From: Bradyrhizobium sp. RP6
GTDB taxonomy: Bacteria > Pseudomonadota > Alphaproteobacteria > Rhizobiales > Xanthobacteraceae
NCBI RefSeq assembly: GCF_003837805.1
Contig: NZ_RQIT01000001.1
Coordinates: 558,001-622,000 of the forward strand
Reading direction: 5' to 3'
DNA length: 64,000 bases
The position numbers and the translations under genes are program-made. Positions 44,333 through 55,012 of this stretch are shown in pieces; within the stretch, counting starts at the first letter, position 1, and each line of letters opens with the position of its first letter. Below the pieces are notes generated by a model that saw only the letters and a list, made by a program, of their open reading frames with translations, was not told the DNA's origin and made no database searches.

Positions 44333-45832
44333 ATGGAAGTTCTGACCAACGCCGAGATGCAGCGCGCCGACCAGCTCGCCATTGCGGCCGGCACGCCCGG
44401 TTTCAAGCTCATGCTGAGCGCTGGCCAGGCGATCGCCGAGGCCGCCCATGCGCTGGTGGAGGAGGGGCCGATCCTGATCGTCGCCGGCCCCGGCAACAAC
44501 GGCGGCGACGGTTTTGTCGCAGCCGCCGAACTCGCCGCCCAGGGGCGGGAGGTCTCGGTGATCCCGATGTGCGAGCGCGACCAGCTCCAGGGCGATGCGG
44601 CCTCCGCGGCGCGCGGCTGGAAGCATCCGGTGCTTCCGTTCAATCCCCAGGCAATCGGAAGGCCTGCGCTGATCGTCGATGCGCTGTTCGGCGCCGGTCT
44701 CAGCCGTCCCGTCGACGGCGAGGCGCGCGAAATGATCGAGGCGATCAACGCCAACGGTGCCCCGGTGCTCGCGGTCGATCTGCCGAGCGGCATCAACGGC
44801 ACCAGCGCGGCCGTGATGGGCGCGGCGGTGAACGCCACCGAGACCGTCACCTTCTTCCGCAAGAAGCCGGCGCATCTGCTTCTGCCCGGACGGATGCATT
44901 GCGGCCGGGTGCGGGTCGCCGACATCGGCATCGATGCGCAGGTGCTGGACGAGATCGCGCCGCAGACCTTCGAGAATGATCCGGACCTCTGGGGCGCCGC
45001 CTTTCCGGTGCCCCGCATCGACGGCCACAAATACGCGCGCGGCCATGTGCTTGCGATCTCCGGCGATGCGGCCGCGACAGGCGCCGCGCGGCTCGCTGCG
45101 CGCGGCGCGCTGCGCGCCGGTGCCGGCCTCGTGACGCTGGCGAGCCCGCGCGATGCGCTCGCGATCAATGCGGGCGCACTGACTGCGGTGATGGTCCGCC
45201 CCGTCGACACCGCTATTGAGTTCGGCGAGCTGCTCGGCGACAAGCGCTATAATACCTGCATCATCGGCCCCGGCGCGGGCATCGGCGAACGCACCTGCGA
45301 TATGGTCCACGCTGCGCTTGCCGCACAACGACATCTGGTGCTGGACGCGGACGCGCTGACGAGCTTTGCCGCAACCCCCGAGCACCTGTTTGAATCGATC
45401 AAGGCATCGCACGACAATGCGGTGGTGCTGACCCCGCATGAGGGCGAGTTTCCGCGCCTGTTCTCCGACCTCAGCAACAAGCATCCCGGCCGCTCCAAGC
45501 TCGAGCGCGTCCGCGCTGCCGCCGAGCGCTCCGGCGCCGTCGTGCTCCTGAAGGGGCCGGACACCACCGTTGCCGCCCCCGACGGCCGCGCCACGATCGC
45601 CGCCAACGCGCCGCCCTGGCTCGCCACGGCGGGTGCCGGCGACGTGCTCTCCGGCATCATTGCCGGGCTCGTGGCGCAGGGCGTGCCGGCCTTCGAAGCC
45701 GCCAGCATCGGCGTCTGGATGCACGGCGAGGCGGCGAGCGAAGCTGGGCCGGGCCTGATCGCGGAAGACCTGACCGAGACGCTGCCGGCCGTGCACCGGC
45801 GGATCTTTGACACGCTGGGCATCGAATACTGA
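44333..45832 (+). CDS. nnr: bifunctional NAD(P)H-hydrate epimerase/dehydratase
   Basis: A 499-residue fusion that repairs hydrated NADH and NADPH. The N-terminal epimerase half (about 1-210) shows NAEMQRADQLA, IVAGPGNNGGDGFVAAAEL and VDALFGAGLSRPV. The C-terminal ADP-dependent dehydratase half has KYARGHVLAISGD, IGPGAGIG, VLDADALTSF, LTPHEGEFPRLF and the nucleotide motif TAGAGDVLSGIIAGL. Both active regions look intact. The ATG at 44333 has an AGGAAG ribosome-binding site. It diverges from glnB. Confidence 0.93.
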   Translation: MEVLTNAEMQRADQLAIAAGTPGFKLMLSAGQAIAEAAHALVEEGPILIVAGPGNNGGDGFVAAAELAAQGREVSVIPMCERDQLQGDAASAARGWKHPVLPFNPQAIGRPALIVDALFGAGLSRPVDGEAREMIEAINANGAPVLAVDLPSGINGTSAAVMGAAVNATETVTFFRKKPAHLLLPGRMHCGRVRVADIGIDAQVLDEIAPQTFENDPDLWGAAFPVPRIDGHKYARGHVLAISGDAAATGAARLAARGALRAGAGLVTLASPRDALAINAGALTAVMVRPVDTAIEFGELLGDKRYNTCIIGPGAGIGERTCDMVHAALAAQRHLVLDADALTSFAATPEHLFESIKASHDNAVVLTPHEGEFPRLFSDLSNKHPGRSKLERVRAAAERSGAVVLLKGPDTTVAAPDGRATIAANAPPWLATAGAGDVLSGIIAGLVAQGVPAFEAASIGVWMHGEAASEAGPGLIAEDLTETLPAVHRRIFDTLGIEY

Positions 45833-45872
45833 GCTGTTCATTGTTTCGCTGACCACTTGATCTACGATCATT

Positions 45873-45890
45873 TGTAGTCCAAAAACTACA
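45873..45890. promoter_or_regulatory. putative HigA operator
   Basis: TGTAGT and ACTACA are inverted around CCAAAA and sit two bases before the toxin start, the usual place for toxin-antitoxin autoregulation. Confidence 0.5.
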
Positions 45891-45891
45891 T

Positions 45892-46188
45892 GTGATTGAG
45901 CTCGAGCAGACCGAGACGTTTCGGAGGTGGCGATCGCGTCTCCGAGATGAGCGTGCCAGAGCGTTAATTGCGTCGCGCCTAGATCGGCTGGCTCAAGGGC
46001 ACGCTGGCGATGTCGAGCCGGTGGGCGATGGCGTGAGCGAACTGCGGATCCATTACGGCCCCGGCTACCGCATCTATTTTCAGAAGCGGGGCAACACGAT
46101 CATCGTTTTGCTTTGCGGTGGCGACAAGAGCACGCAGGCGAAAGACATCAAGGCGGCAAAGAGCCTTGCCGTCATGTGGAGCGAATGA
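45892..46188 (+). CDS. RelE/HigB-type toxin
   Basis: A 98-residue toxin of the addiction-module killer group. The ETFRRWRSRLRDERARALIA helices, ELRIHYGPGYRIYFQKRG strands and the LLCGGDKSTQAKDIKAAK ending are characteristic; the basic residues in these strands are those expected for mRNA cleavage at the ribosome. The start is the GTG at 45892. The antitoxin gene begins two bases after its stop, so the order is toxin first, as in HigBA modules. Composition is slightly less GC-rich than neighbours. Confidence 0.85.
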   Translation: MIELEQTETFRRWRSRLRDERARALIASRLDRLAQGHAGDVEPVGDGVSELRIHYGPGYRIYFQKRGNTIIVLLCGGDKSTQAKDIKAAKSLAVMWSE

Positions 46189-46189
46189 C

Positions 46190-46477
46190 ATGGCCGAAAA
46201 ACTGACGACTTATGACCCGGCCGAGGACCTTCAATCCGACGAGGCCATTGCCGTCTTCATGGAAGAGGCGTTCAAGACTGAGGATGCCGCTTATATCGCC
46301 CATGCCCTTGGCGTCGTCGCCCGCGCCAAGGGCATGACGCAAATCGCCAAGGAGACAGGTCTTTCTCGTGAGCAGCTCTATCGCTCATTCAGCGCCAACG
46401 GCAATCCGACGCTCAAAACGACGATAGCGGTGATGAAGGCGCTCGGAATCGAACTTACTGCCAAGCCCCACGCCTAG
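46190..46477 (+). CDS. HigA-type antitoxin
   Basis: A 95-residue antitoxin. The N-terminal DPAEDLQSDEAIAVFMEEAF region probably contacts the toxin, and the C-terminal helix-turn-helix reads GMTQIAKETGLSREQLYRSF, followed by GNPTLKTTIAVMKALGIEL. It should neutralise the upstream toxin and repress the pair at the inverted repeat before it. The ATG at 46190 lies just after the toxin stop. Confidence 0.87.
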   Translation: MAEKLTTYDPAEDLQSDEAIAVFMEEAFKTEDAAYIAHALGVVARAKGMTQIAKETGLSREQLYRSFSANGNPTLKTTIAVMKALGIELTAKPHA

Positions 46478-46487
46478 TCGGCCCATC

Positions 46488-47792
46488 TCACTCCACCCCA
46501 TACCAGCGCACCAGGCGCGGCGCGGCCCAGTCGGTCACGACGGATTCGATCAGCCAGCGTCCGGGTGAGATCGCCGCGAACGCGACGCGCTGGGTCTGGC
46601 CGGGCTCGATCGCGAGTGTATCGAGCCAGTAGGGCTTCCAGCCGTCGTCCAGCTTGTCGAGCAGGCGGAACGGATGGCCGTGCAGGTGGAAGACCGTGGT
46701 GACGGGGGCGGGGTTCTTCAGGGCCAGAACAACGGTGCGGCCGGTCTTGGCGCGGAAGGCGGGGGCTGAGGCCGTGGAGAAGCTTGCGGGCCGTGCCCAG
46801 CCGGCATCGGCCGCGCCGAGCGCGACATCGAACCGCACGGCGCCTTTCAGATCGAGCTTCTCGGGGAGATCATTCGACGGCAGCGGCTGTGGCGGCAACA
46901 GCGGCGCGCGCCGCTCCGATTGGCCCGATACCTTGAGGCTGCCCACCTGGTGCGTCTCCTTGCCGTCATGCAGCAGGAATGCGGCCGAGGTGGCTGTATC
47001 CACAAACACGTCGGCACGTCCGCCGGGGGCCAGCACCAGGGCCCCGTTGCGCGCGGGGAACGGCTCGGCTGGTTGTCCGTCCAGGGCCATCACGCGGACC
47101 TCGTGGCTTCCAAATTTGAGTGCCAGAACAGTACGTTGGGAGCCGTTGATGAAGCGCAGTCGCAGCCGCTCATTGGCCGCGGCTGAGAGTTCGAATGAAG
47201 TCTTGCCATTGACCGTGTAGAGCCGTGTCGCGTCCTTCGGGTCCTGGCCCGGCGGGACCGCGGTGCCGTCCGGTCGCAGGCGCCATTCCTCGATCAACAG
47301 GACCTCGTCGCGATCGACGCCGACCGGGCTGGTCTCGGCCGCGGTGATCGCGAGCGGGCGCGCGGGCTGCTTCAGACCGCCTTCGAAGAGACGGAAGTCA
47401 GCCAGCAGGGTACCGGCGCTTGGTATTGAAATGATTGACGTTTCGGTCGTGTCCGGCGCGGCGGGCGCGCGCCCTCGCAGCGGGTCGGCGGCGGTCGCGG
47501 CATTGAGGCCGTACCAGACCGGCGCAAGTGGCACAGGCAGGTCGTTGCGAAACACCACCTCGCAGCGGTCGCCGCGCTTGAGACGGACGGTCCCGAGATG
47601 GCTTACGGCGGCCAGCTCCCAGATTGCTGTAGCTGGTTGCCCCGCCTTCAAAGCCAGGGTTGCCGGCCTCGCCTGAAGCGCGAGCTGGGCGGTCACGAGC
47701 GGCCCTGCGCCGCCGGTCATCAACCCGGCCGCCGAGGCCCCTAGACCGGTCAAAACCTCACGTCGCGTCGAGTCAAGAATCCGCGGTTTCAT
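46488..47792 (-). CDS. multicopper-oxidase-fold protein with most copper ligands lost
   Basis: A 434-residue exported protein. A twin-arginine signal (STRREVLTGLGASAAGL) leads into cupredoxin domains of the CopA/SufI type. Copper motif 1, normally HWHG, reads Val92-Trp-Tyr94-Gly. Motif 2, normally WYHxH, reads LLADFRL (129-135). Motif 3 is intact (HLHGH, 369-373). Motif 4, normally HCHxxxH, reads LIESVVTD (414-421). It therefore cannot form the trinuclear site; a structural role like SufI is possible. The ATG at 47792 starts the signal. It stands alone after the toxin-antitoxin pair. Confidence 0.82.
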   Translation of the reverse strand: MKPRILDSTRREVLTGLGASAAGLMTGGAGPLVTAQLALQARPATLALKAGQPATAIWELAAVSHLGTVRLKRGDRCEVVFRNDLPVPLAPVWYGLNAATAADPLRGRAPAAPDTTETSIISIPSAGTLLADFRLFEGGLKQPARPLAITAAETSPVGVDRDEVLLIEEWRLRPDGTAVPPGQDPKDATRLYTVNGKTSFELSAAANERLRLRFINGSQRTVLALKFGSHEVRVMALDGQPAEPFPARNGALVLAPGGRADVFVDTATSAAFLLHDGKETHQVGSLKVSGQSERRAPLLPPQPLPSNDLPEKLDLKGAVRFDVALGAADAGWARPASFSTASAPAFRAKTGRTVVLALKNPAPVTTVFHLHGHPFRLLDKLDDGWKPYWLDTLAIEPGQTQRVAFAAISPGRWLIESVVTDWAAPRLVRWYGVE

Positions 47793-47871
47793 GACGTGAT
47801 CCGGACCATGCCGTGCTGGATAAGTCCAGCCATCGTGCCTACTTGAAGCATGCCTCCAACCGGCCATTTTT

Positions 47872-47901
47872 TTGCTGCGAACAGTCAGGCACATGCTATA
47901 A
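47872..47901 (+). promoter_or_regulatory. putative promoter of tRNA-Leu
   Basis: TTGCTG (47872-47877), an 18-base spacer and CTATAA (47896-47901). It lies 45 bases upstream of the mature tRNA. Confidence 0.5.
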
Positions 47902-47946
47902 GCCCGGCCGCCCGCGGCATCGCGGCCGGTCTTGATGCAAATTCAC

Positions 47947-48031
47947 GCGGGCGTGGCGGAACTGGTAGACGCGCTGGATTTAGGTTCCAGTGACGAAAGT
48001 TGTGGGGGTTCGAGTCCCTCCGCCCGCACCA
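47947..48031 (+). tRNA. tRNA-Leu (anticodon TAG)
   Basis: An 85-base class II tRNA. The acceptor stem GCGGGCG pairs with CGCCCGC; the anticodon stem CTGGA/TCCAG encloses TTTAGGT; a long variable arm follows; the T loop is TTCGAGT and CCA is encoded. Confidence 0.96.
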
Positions 48032-48204
48032 AGCGCTTTTCGCGTTTGCACGGATTACGAGACCTGCTCCTCGCGGATGATCGTCCGTCCGGAGCCGGTC
48101 CGATGAACCACCGGTGTCGAGGCGTTTGCCTCGCGCCGGATCGATTAATGAGAGCGTCCCGACGCGCGATGTGCCGGGACCGAACGAGAAGAAGATTGGA
48201 CGCC

Positions 48205-49566
48205 ATGCAGGTCACAGAAACCCTCTCGGAAGGTTTGAAGCACGAGTTCAAGATCAGCGTTCCCGCGTCTGATCTCGATGCCAAGGCCGGCGCCAAGCTG
48301 GTCGACCTCAAGGACAAGGTCCGCATCAACGGCTTCCGTCCGGGCAAGGTGCCGGTCGCGCACCTGAAGAAGGTGTATGGCCGCTCGGTGATGGCCGAAA
48401 CCATCGACCAGACCATTCGCGACACCAACACGCAGCTGTTCTCCGAACGCGGCTTCCGCCTCGCGACCGAGCCGAAGATCACCATGCCGACGGAGCAGAA
48501 GGACGTCGAGGAGCTGCTGAGCGGCAAGTCTGATCTGACCTATACGGTCGCGATCGAGGTGGTGCCGGCGATCGCGCTCGCCGACTTCAAGACCTTCCAG
48601 GTCGAGAAGCCCGTTGCCGATGTCACCGACAGCGATGTCGACGAGGCGATCAAGCGCATCGCCGATTCCAACCGCACCTATGCCGCCAAGGGCGAGGGCG
48701 CGAAGGCCGAGTCGGGCGACCGCGTCACCATCAACTTCAAGGGCAGCATCAACGGCGAAGTCTTCGAGGGCGGCACCGGCGAAGGCATCCAGGTCGTGAT
48801 CGGCTCGAACACCTTTATCCCGGGCTTCGAGGAGCAGCTGATCGGCATCGGCGCGAACGAGACCCGCACACTGAAAGTGTCGTTCCCCAAGAACTACATG
48901 AACGACAAGCTCGCCGGCCAGCCCGCCGAGTTCGAGACCACCGCGACCCTGATCGAGGCGCCGCAGGACCTTGCGATCGACGACGAGTTCGCCAAATCGC
49001 TCGGCCTGGAATCGCTGGACAAGCTCAAGGAAGCCGCGCGCGAGCGCCTTTCCGCCGAGTTCGCGACCGCGACGCGCCAGCGCGTCAAGCGCGCACTGCT
49101 CGACCGCCTCGACGAGGCGCATCGCTTCGAGGCGCCGCCCTCGTTGATCGACGAGGAGTTCAATCTGATGTGGAACTCGGTCAAGGCCGAGATGGATTCC
49201 GCCGGCAAGACCTTCGCCGACGAGGACACCACCGAGGACGCCGCCAAGGAAGAGTACCGCAAGATCGCCGATCGCCGCGTGCGGCTTGGCCTCGTGCTCT
49301 CCGAGATCGGCGAGAAGAACAAGATCACCGTGACCGACGACGAAGTCGGCCGTGCCGTGATCGAGCGCGCGCGCTCGATGCCCGGTCGCGAGAAGGAGGT
49401 CTGGGACTATTACCGCAACAACGCCCAGGCGCTGGCCCAGCTTCGTGCACCGATCTACGAGGACAAGGTCGTCGACTTCATCCTCGAGCTTGCCAACGTG
49501 ATCGAGAAGAAGGTCTCGCGCGAGGATCTGTACAAGGACGACGAGGCGGAAAAGACCGCCGCCTGA
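48205..49566 (+). CDS. tig: trigger factor
   Basis: A 453-residue ribosome-bound chaperone and prolyl isomerase. The ribosome-binding signature appears as [18 protein letters not shown] (about 41-58). The FKBP-type domain has [20 protein letters not shown] and [13 protein letters not shown], and the C-terminal helical arms include [19 protein letters not shown]. The ATG at 48205 was chosen; the region between tRNA-Leu and this start has no separate gene. tig is followed by clpP, clpX and lon, a conserved protein-quality cluster. Confidence 0.96.
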   Translation: MQVTETLSEGLKHEFKISVPASDLDAKAGAKLVDLKDKVRINGFRPGKVPVAHLKKVYGRSVMAETIDQTIRDTNTQLFSERGFRLATEPKITMPTEQKDVEELLSGKSDLTYTVAIEVVPAIALADFKTFQVEKPVADVTDSDVDEAIKRIADSNRTYAAKGEGAKAESGDRVTINFKGSINGEVFEGGTGEGIQVVIGSNTFIPGFEEQLIGIGANETRTLKVSFPKNYMNDKLAGQPAEFETTATLIEAPQDLAIDDEFAKSLGLESLDKLKEAARERLSAEFATATRQRVKRALLDRLDEAHRFEAPPSLIDEEFNLMWNSVKAEMDSAGKTFADEDTTEDAAKEEYRKIADRRVRLGLVLSEIGEKNKITVTDDEVGRAVIERARSMPGREKEVWDYYRNNAQALAQLRAPIYEDKVVDFILELANVIEKKVSREDLYKDDEAEKTAA

Positions 49567-49603
49567 GTGATTTGAAGCAGTCTTCCATTAAGGATGATCA
49601 GCG

Positions 49604-49642
49604 AAGGGGCCCAGCTAGCCAGATGGCCGGCTGGGCCTCTTT
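49604..49642 (+). terminator. possible terminator after tig
   Basis: GGCCCAGC (49608-49615) and GCTGGGCC (49630-49637) enclose a 14-base loop and are followed by TCTTT. Confidence 0.5.
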
Positions 49643-49693
49643 GCGCGAATCAGCTTCAACTCCCCGGCGGATTAAGCCTTAATGCGCTCCGCA

Positions 49694-49722
49694 CTTGTCA
49701 GGCGCGAATTGGGCTATATCTG
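49694..49722 (+). promoter_or_regulatory. candidate heat-shock (RpoH) promoter of clpP
   Basis: CTTGTC (49694-49699) and GCTATATCTG (49713-49722) with 13 bases between resemble the alphaproteobacterial sigma-32 pattern (CTTG ... CyTATnTnnG). The start would be near 49726. Confidence 0.45.
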
Positions 49723-49844
49723 TCGGTACGCCTTCTACCTCTTACCCAAGTTCCTGCATCACGGGACGTCCATCCGCCCCTCGGGCGCCTCCAGCCAAAC
49801 TGGCAGCCCCGGCGATGTCCGTCTTCGAAAACCCTAGGTGACTC

Positions 49845-50480
49845 ATGCGCGATCCGGTTGAAACCTACATGAACCTCGTGCCCATGGTGGTCGAGCAGAC
49901 CAACCGTGGCGAGCGCGCCTACGACATTTTCTCGCGCCTGTTGAAGGAGCGCATCATCTTCGTGACCGGCCCGGTCGAGGACGGCATGTCGACGCTGATC
50001 GTCGCGCAGCTCTTGTTCCTCGAGGCGGAAAATCCGAAGAAGGAAATCTCGATGTACATCAACTCGCCGGGCGGCGTGGTGACGTCGGGCCTTGCGATCT
50101 ACGACACCATGCAGTTCATCCGCCCGCCGGTGTCGACGCTGTGCACGGGGCAGGCGGCCTCGATGGGTTCGCTGCTGCTCGCGGCCGGCGAGAAGGACAT
50201 GCGCTTCTCGCTGCCGAACGCGCGCATCATGGTGCATCAGCCCTCCGGCGGCTTCCAGGGCCAGGCCACCGACATTATGCTGCACGCCCAGGAAATCCTG
50301 AACCTGAAGAAGCGGCTCAACGAGATCTACGTGAAGCACACCGGCCAGACCTACAAGTCGATCGAGGATGCGCTGGAACGCGACAAGTTCCTGACCGCGA
50401 ACGACGCCAAGGAGTTCGGCCTGGTCGACAAGGTCATCGACAAGCGTGCCGAGGAGCCGGCGCAAGCGAAGACCCCGTAG
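49845..50480 (+). CDS. clpP: ATP-dependent Clp protease proteolytic subunit
   Basis: A 211-residue serine protease that forms tetradecameric chambers with ClpX or ClpA. Ser106 in [10 protein letters not shown] and His131 in MVHQPSGG belong to the triad. The N-terminal [20 protein letters not shown] and the handle region [19 protein letters not shown] are conserved. The ATG at 49845 gives a short propeptide. It is separated from clpX by 445 bases, so clpX probably has its own promoter as well. Confidence 0.97.
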   Translation: MRDPVETYMNLVPMVVEQTNRGERAYDIFSRLLKERIIFVTGPVEDGMSTLIVAQLLFLEAENPKKEISMYINSPGGVVTSGLAIYDTMQFIRPPVSTLCTGQAASMGSLLLAAGEKDMRFSLPNARIMVHQPSGGFQGQATDIMLHAQEILNLKKRLNEIYVKHTGQTYKSIEDALERDKFLTANDAKEFGLVDKVIDKRAEEPAQAKTP

Positions 50481-50492
50481 CACTACGGGGTC
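50471..50492 (+). terminator. hairpin at the clpP stop codon
   Basis: GACCCCGTAG and CTACGGGGTC form a 10-base stem with a two-base loop; the TAG stop is inside the stem. No strong T run follows, so termination would be partial. Confidence 0.45.
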
Positions 50493-50925
50493 TTCGCGGC
50501 GGTCCCTCAGATCGCCGTGGACCTGTCGGGGTGCGTCCACGTTAGGTGCGGGTGCGCGCGTCGCAAAACGCGGTTTTGCGCGCTGCGACAAGCAGAAAGT
50601 TCCGCTTTCGTGCTCTTTTCGTGGCAATCCAGCAACGCCGGGGTGATTTCGATCACTTCGTCCGTGCCAAGACCGGAAATCACGGTATTGTCACGGGTAG
50701 CCGGCGGCGTCCGATTAGCGAATTCTTGATAGTCGGGTGACAGCATGGTTGGCTACGATTGATCGGCTATGATCGCGGGAGAATCGAGTGACCGTGATTC
50801 GCACGGGATGTAATGCGTAGGGTCTTTTTTGGTACGGAATTTGCTCTACTTAAGCTTCATGCCGGCCATCGTGTCGGAATGGAGCGATCGAGCGGAACGG
50901 GATCGAACCGCGGACGGAGACAGGA
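50481..50925. other. clpP-clpX intergenic region
   Basis: 445 bases without a supported gene. It holds a CGCAAAAC/GTTTTGCG hairpin with a three-base loop (50562-50580), an imperfect direct repeat of GGCTACGAT/GGCTATGAT near 50752-50770 and probably the clpX promoter close to 50840-50870. Confidence 0.5.
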
Positions 50926-52197
<1,272 letters not shown>

Positions 52198-52236
52198 TCC
52201 GGCGGCGCTGGATCGATCCAATCGTCTCCTCGAGAT

Positions 52237-52264
52237 GGGCTGCGGAACTGTATCTCCGCAGCCC
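52237..52264 (+). terminator. hairpin after clpX
   Basis: GGGCTGCGGA and TCCGCAGCCC form a perfect 10-base stem with an 8-base loop, 40 bases after the stop. The T run is missing, so termination may be weak. Confidence 0.5.
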
Positions 52265-52518
52265 GTGTTGCGTCGCTTATTTGCGTGCGTAAGCGCCTGA
52301 TGGCGCGCGTTTTTCAATGACTTGACACCCCCCGGGTCGATAGCCACCTAATGTCGGCGGCGAGCGAAAATTCTCTTCAAGATTCGCCTCAGTTCCATCC
52401 GGCCAGCCGGTCCAACCTGTAGAGGACCGATCGGTTCTGCGGATCACCTCGGCACCTTGTGGCGGTTGCGCATCATCAGCGGGCTGCGTGCAAGGGGGCA
52501 AAGCAAAAGGAAAAGGCC
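52265..52518 (+). promoter_or_regulatory. lon upstream region with a candidate -35 element
   Basis: TTGACA at 52322-52327 is a perfect -35; the best -10 is CCTAAT at 52347-52352 (19-base spacing, longer than ideal). The preceding C makes CTTGAC, as used by RpoH, but no fitting RpoH -10 follows. No gene is present in the gap from clpX. Confidence 0.3.
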
Positions 52519-54942
52519 ATGACCAATCCCAAACCCCGGCCAACCATCGTCCATGGCGAAACGCACGCCTATCCCGTGCTGCCGCTGCGCGACATCGTCG
52601 TCTTCCCGCACATGATCGTTCCGCTCTTCGTCGGCCGCGAGAAGTCGATCCGCGCGCTCGAAGAGGTGATGAAGAACGATGCGCTGATCATGCTCGCGAC
52701 GCAGAAGAACGCGTCTGACGATGATCCGGCGCCCGATGCCATCTACGAGACCGGGACGCTTGCCAGCGTGCTCCAGCTCTTGAAGCTTCCGGACGGCACC
52801 GTGAAGGTGCTGGTCGAAGGGCTCGAGCGTGCGCGCGTGGCAAAATACACCGATCGCGCCGACTATTACGAGGCGACTGCCGTTGCGCTCGCCGACACCG
52901 ATGCCAAGTCGGTCGAGGCGGAGGCGCTGGCGCGCTCGGTCGTGTCCGACTTCGAGAGCTATGTGAAGCTCAACAAGAAGATCTCGGCCGAGGTCGTCGG
53001 CGTCGTGCAGGCGATCACCGATCTCGCCAAGCTCGCCGACACGGTTGCTTCGCATCTCGCCGTCAAGATCGCGGATCGCCAGGGCATCCTGGAGACGCTG
53101 TCCGTCACCACGCGCCTGGAGAAGGTGCTGGGCCTGATGGAAAGCGAGATCTCGGTGCTGCAGGTCGAGAAGCGGATTCGTTCTCGTGTCAAACGACAAA
53201 TGGAGAAGACCCAGCGCGAGTATTATCTCAACGAGCAGATGAAGGCGATCCAGAAGGAACTCGGCGACGATGACGGTCGCGACGAGCTCGCCGACCTCGA
53301 AGAGAAGATCTCCAAGACCAAGCTGTCCAAGGAAGCGCGCGAGAAGGCGCAGCATGAATTGAAGAAGCTGCGCCAGATGTCGCCGATGTCCGCGGAAGCG
53401 ACCGTCGTGCGCAACTATCTGGACTGGCTGCTGTCGATCCCGTGGAACAAGAAGTCCAAGGTGAAGAAGGATCTGGAGGCCGCGCAGGCCATCCTGGACT
53501 CCGATCACTATGGGCTGGAGAAGGTCAAGGAACGCATCGTCGAGTATCTTGCCGTGCAGTCGCGCGCCAACAAGCTGACCGGGCCGATCCTGTGCCTCGT
53601 CGGACCTCCCGGCGTCGGCAAGACCTCGCTCGGCAAGTCGATCGCGAAGGCGACGGGACGCGAATTCGTGCGCGTCTCGCTCGGCGGCGTGCGTGACGAG
53701 GCCGAGATTCGCGGTCACCGCCGCACCTATATCGGCTCGATGCCCGGCAAGATCATCCAGTCGATGCGCAAGGCGAAGTCGTCCAATCCGCTGTTCCTGC
53801 TGGACGAGATCGACAAGATGGGCGCCGACTTCCGCGGCGATCCGTCCTCGGCGCTGCTTGAGGTCCTCGACCCCGAGCAGAACGCGACCTTCAACGACCA
53901 CTATCTCGAGGTGGACTACGATCTGTCCAACGTGATGTTCATCACGACCGCGAATACGCTCAATATTCCCGGGCCGCTGATGGACCGCATGGAGATCATC
54001 CGGATCGCGGGCTACACCGAGAACGAGAAGGTCGAGATCTCGCGCAAGCACCTGATCCCGAACGCGGTGTCCAAGCACGGCCTGGACACCAAGGAGTTCT
54101 CGATCGACGACGATGCGTTGCTGCTTTTGATCCGCCGCTACACCCGCGAAGCGGGCGTGCGCAATCTGGAGCGTGAGCTCTCGACACTCGCCCGCAAGGC
54201 GGTGAAGGAGCTGATGATCTCCAAGAAAAAGTCGGTCAAGGTCACCGAGAAGACTCTGGAAGAGCTGCTCGGCGTGCCGAAGTACCGCTTCGGCGAGATC
54301 GAGAGCGAGCCGCAGGTCGGCATCGTCACGGGCCTCGCCTGGACCGATGTCGGCGGCGAGTTGCTGACGATCGAGGGCGTCATGATGCCCGGCAAGGGCA
54401 AGATGACGGTCACGGGCAATCTGCGCGACGTCATGAAGGAGTCGATCTCGGCGGCGGCGTCCTATGTCCGCTCGCGCGCGATCAACTACGGCGTCGAGCC
54501 GCCGCTGTTCGACCGGCGCGACATCCACGTGCACGTGCCGGAAGGCGCGACGCCGAAGGACGGCCCGTCCGCCGGTGTCGCCATGGCCACCGCGATCATC
54601 TCGGTCATGACCGGCATTCCGGTCCGCCACGATGTCGCGATGACCGGCGAGATCACGTTGCGCGGTCGCGTGCTGCCGATCGGCGGCCTGAAGGAGAAGC
54701 TGTTGGCTGCCGCCCGCGGCGGCATCAAGACGGTGCTGATCCCCGAGGACAACGCCAAGGATCTCACGGAGATTTCCGATGCGATCAAGGGCGGCATGGA
54801 GATCATCCCGGTCTCGCGCCTCGACGACGTCGTCGCCAAGGCGCTGGTGAGGAAGCCTGTGCCGATCGTCTGGGAAGAGGACACCAAGGTGACGGTGAAG
54901 CCGGATGGCGACGAGGCCGCCGGCGGCCTGACCGCTCACTGA
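52519..54942 (+). CDS. lon: endopeptidase La (Lon protease)
   Basis: An 807-residue LonA protease. The N-terminal substrate domain starts at [20 protein letters not shown]. The long coiled helix includes [20 protein letters not shown]. The AAA+ domain has Walker [14 protein letters not shown] and Walker [13 protein letters not shown]. The proteolytic Ser684 lies in [10 protein letters not shown] and Lys727 in [10 protein letters not shown]. It degrades damaged and regulatory proteins, such as CcrM and DnaA in Caulobacter. The ATG at 52519 with AAGGAAAAGG upstream is the family start; a frame start at 52459 is less likely. Confidence 0.97.
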   Translation: MTNPKPRPTIVHGETHAYPVLPLRDIVVFPHMIVPLFVGREKSIRALEEVMKNDALIMLATQKNASDDDPAPDAIYETGTLASVLQLLKLPDGTVKVLVEGLERARVAKYTDRADYYEATAVALADTDAKSVEAEALARSVVSDFESYVKLNKKISAEVVGVVQAITDLAKLADTVASHLAVKIADRQGILETLSVTTRLEKVLGLMESEISVLQVEKRIRSRVKRQMEKTQREYYLNEQMKAIQKELGDDDGRDELADLEEKISKTKLSKEAREKAQHELKKLRQMSPMSAEATVVRNYLDWLLSIPWNKKSKVKKDLEAAQAILDSDHYGLEKVKERIVEYLAVQSRANKLTGPILCLVGPPGVGKTSLGKSIAKATGREFVRVSLGGVRDEAEIRGHRRTYIGSMPGKIIQSMRKAKSSNPLFLLDEIDKMGADFRGDPSSALLEVLDPEQNATFNDHYLEVDYDLSNVMFITTANTLNIPGPLMDRMEIIRIAGYTENEKVEISRKHLIPNAVSKHGLDTKEFSIDDDALLLLIRRYTREAGVRNLERELSTLARKAVKELMISKKKSVKVTEKTLEELLGVPKYRFGEIESEPQVGIVTGLAWTDVGGELLTIEGVMMPGKGKMTVTGNLRDVMKESISAAASYVRSRAINYGVEPPLFDRRDIHVHVPEGATPKDGPSAGVAMATAIISVMTGIPVRHDVAMTGEITLRGRVLPIGGLKEKLLAAARGGIKTVLIPEDNAKDLTEISDAIKGGMEIIPVSRLDDVVAKALVRKPVPIVWEEDTKVTVKPDGDEAAGGLTAH

Positions 54943-54960
54943 GATTTTGCAAAGGATGAT

Positions 54961-54990
54961 AAAACGGCGCCTTCGGGCGCCGTTTTTGTT
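54961..54990 (+). terminator. Rho-independent terminator of lon
   Basis: AAAACGGCGCC and GGCGCCGTTTT close a TTCG tetraloop followed by T residues, 18 bases after the lon stop. Confidence 0.93.
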
Positions 54991-55012
54991 TTGGGGGGAA
55001 GGGGAGGAGGCA

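Noticed and set aside
50507..50746. A 79-codon minus-strand frame in the clpP-clpX gap
   Set aside because: Composition is not clearly coding, no ribosome-binding site is seen and it overlaps hairpins.
52321..52352. RpoH promoter for lon
   Set aside because: CTTGAC is present but no -10 of the heat-shock type follows at 13-15 bases; kept only as a weak -35 candidate.
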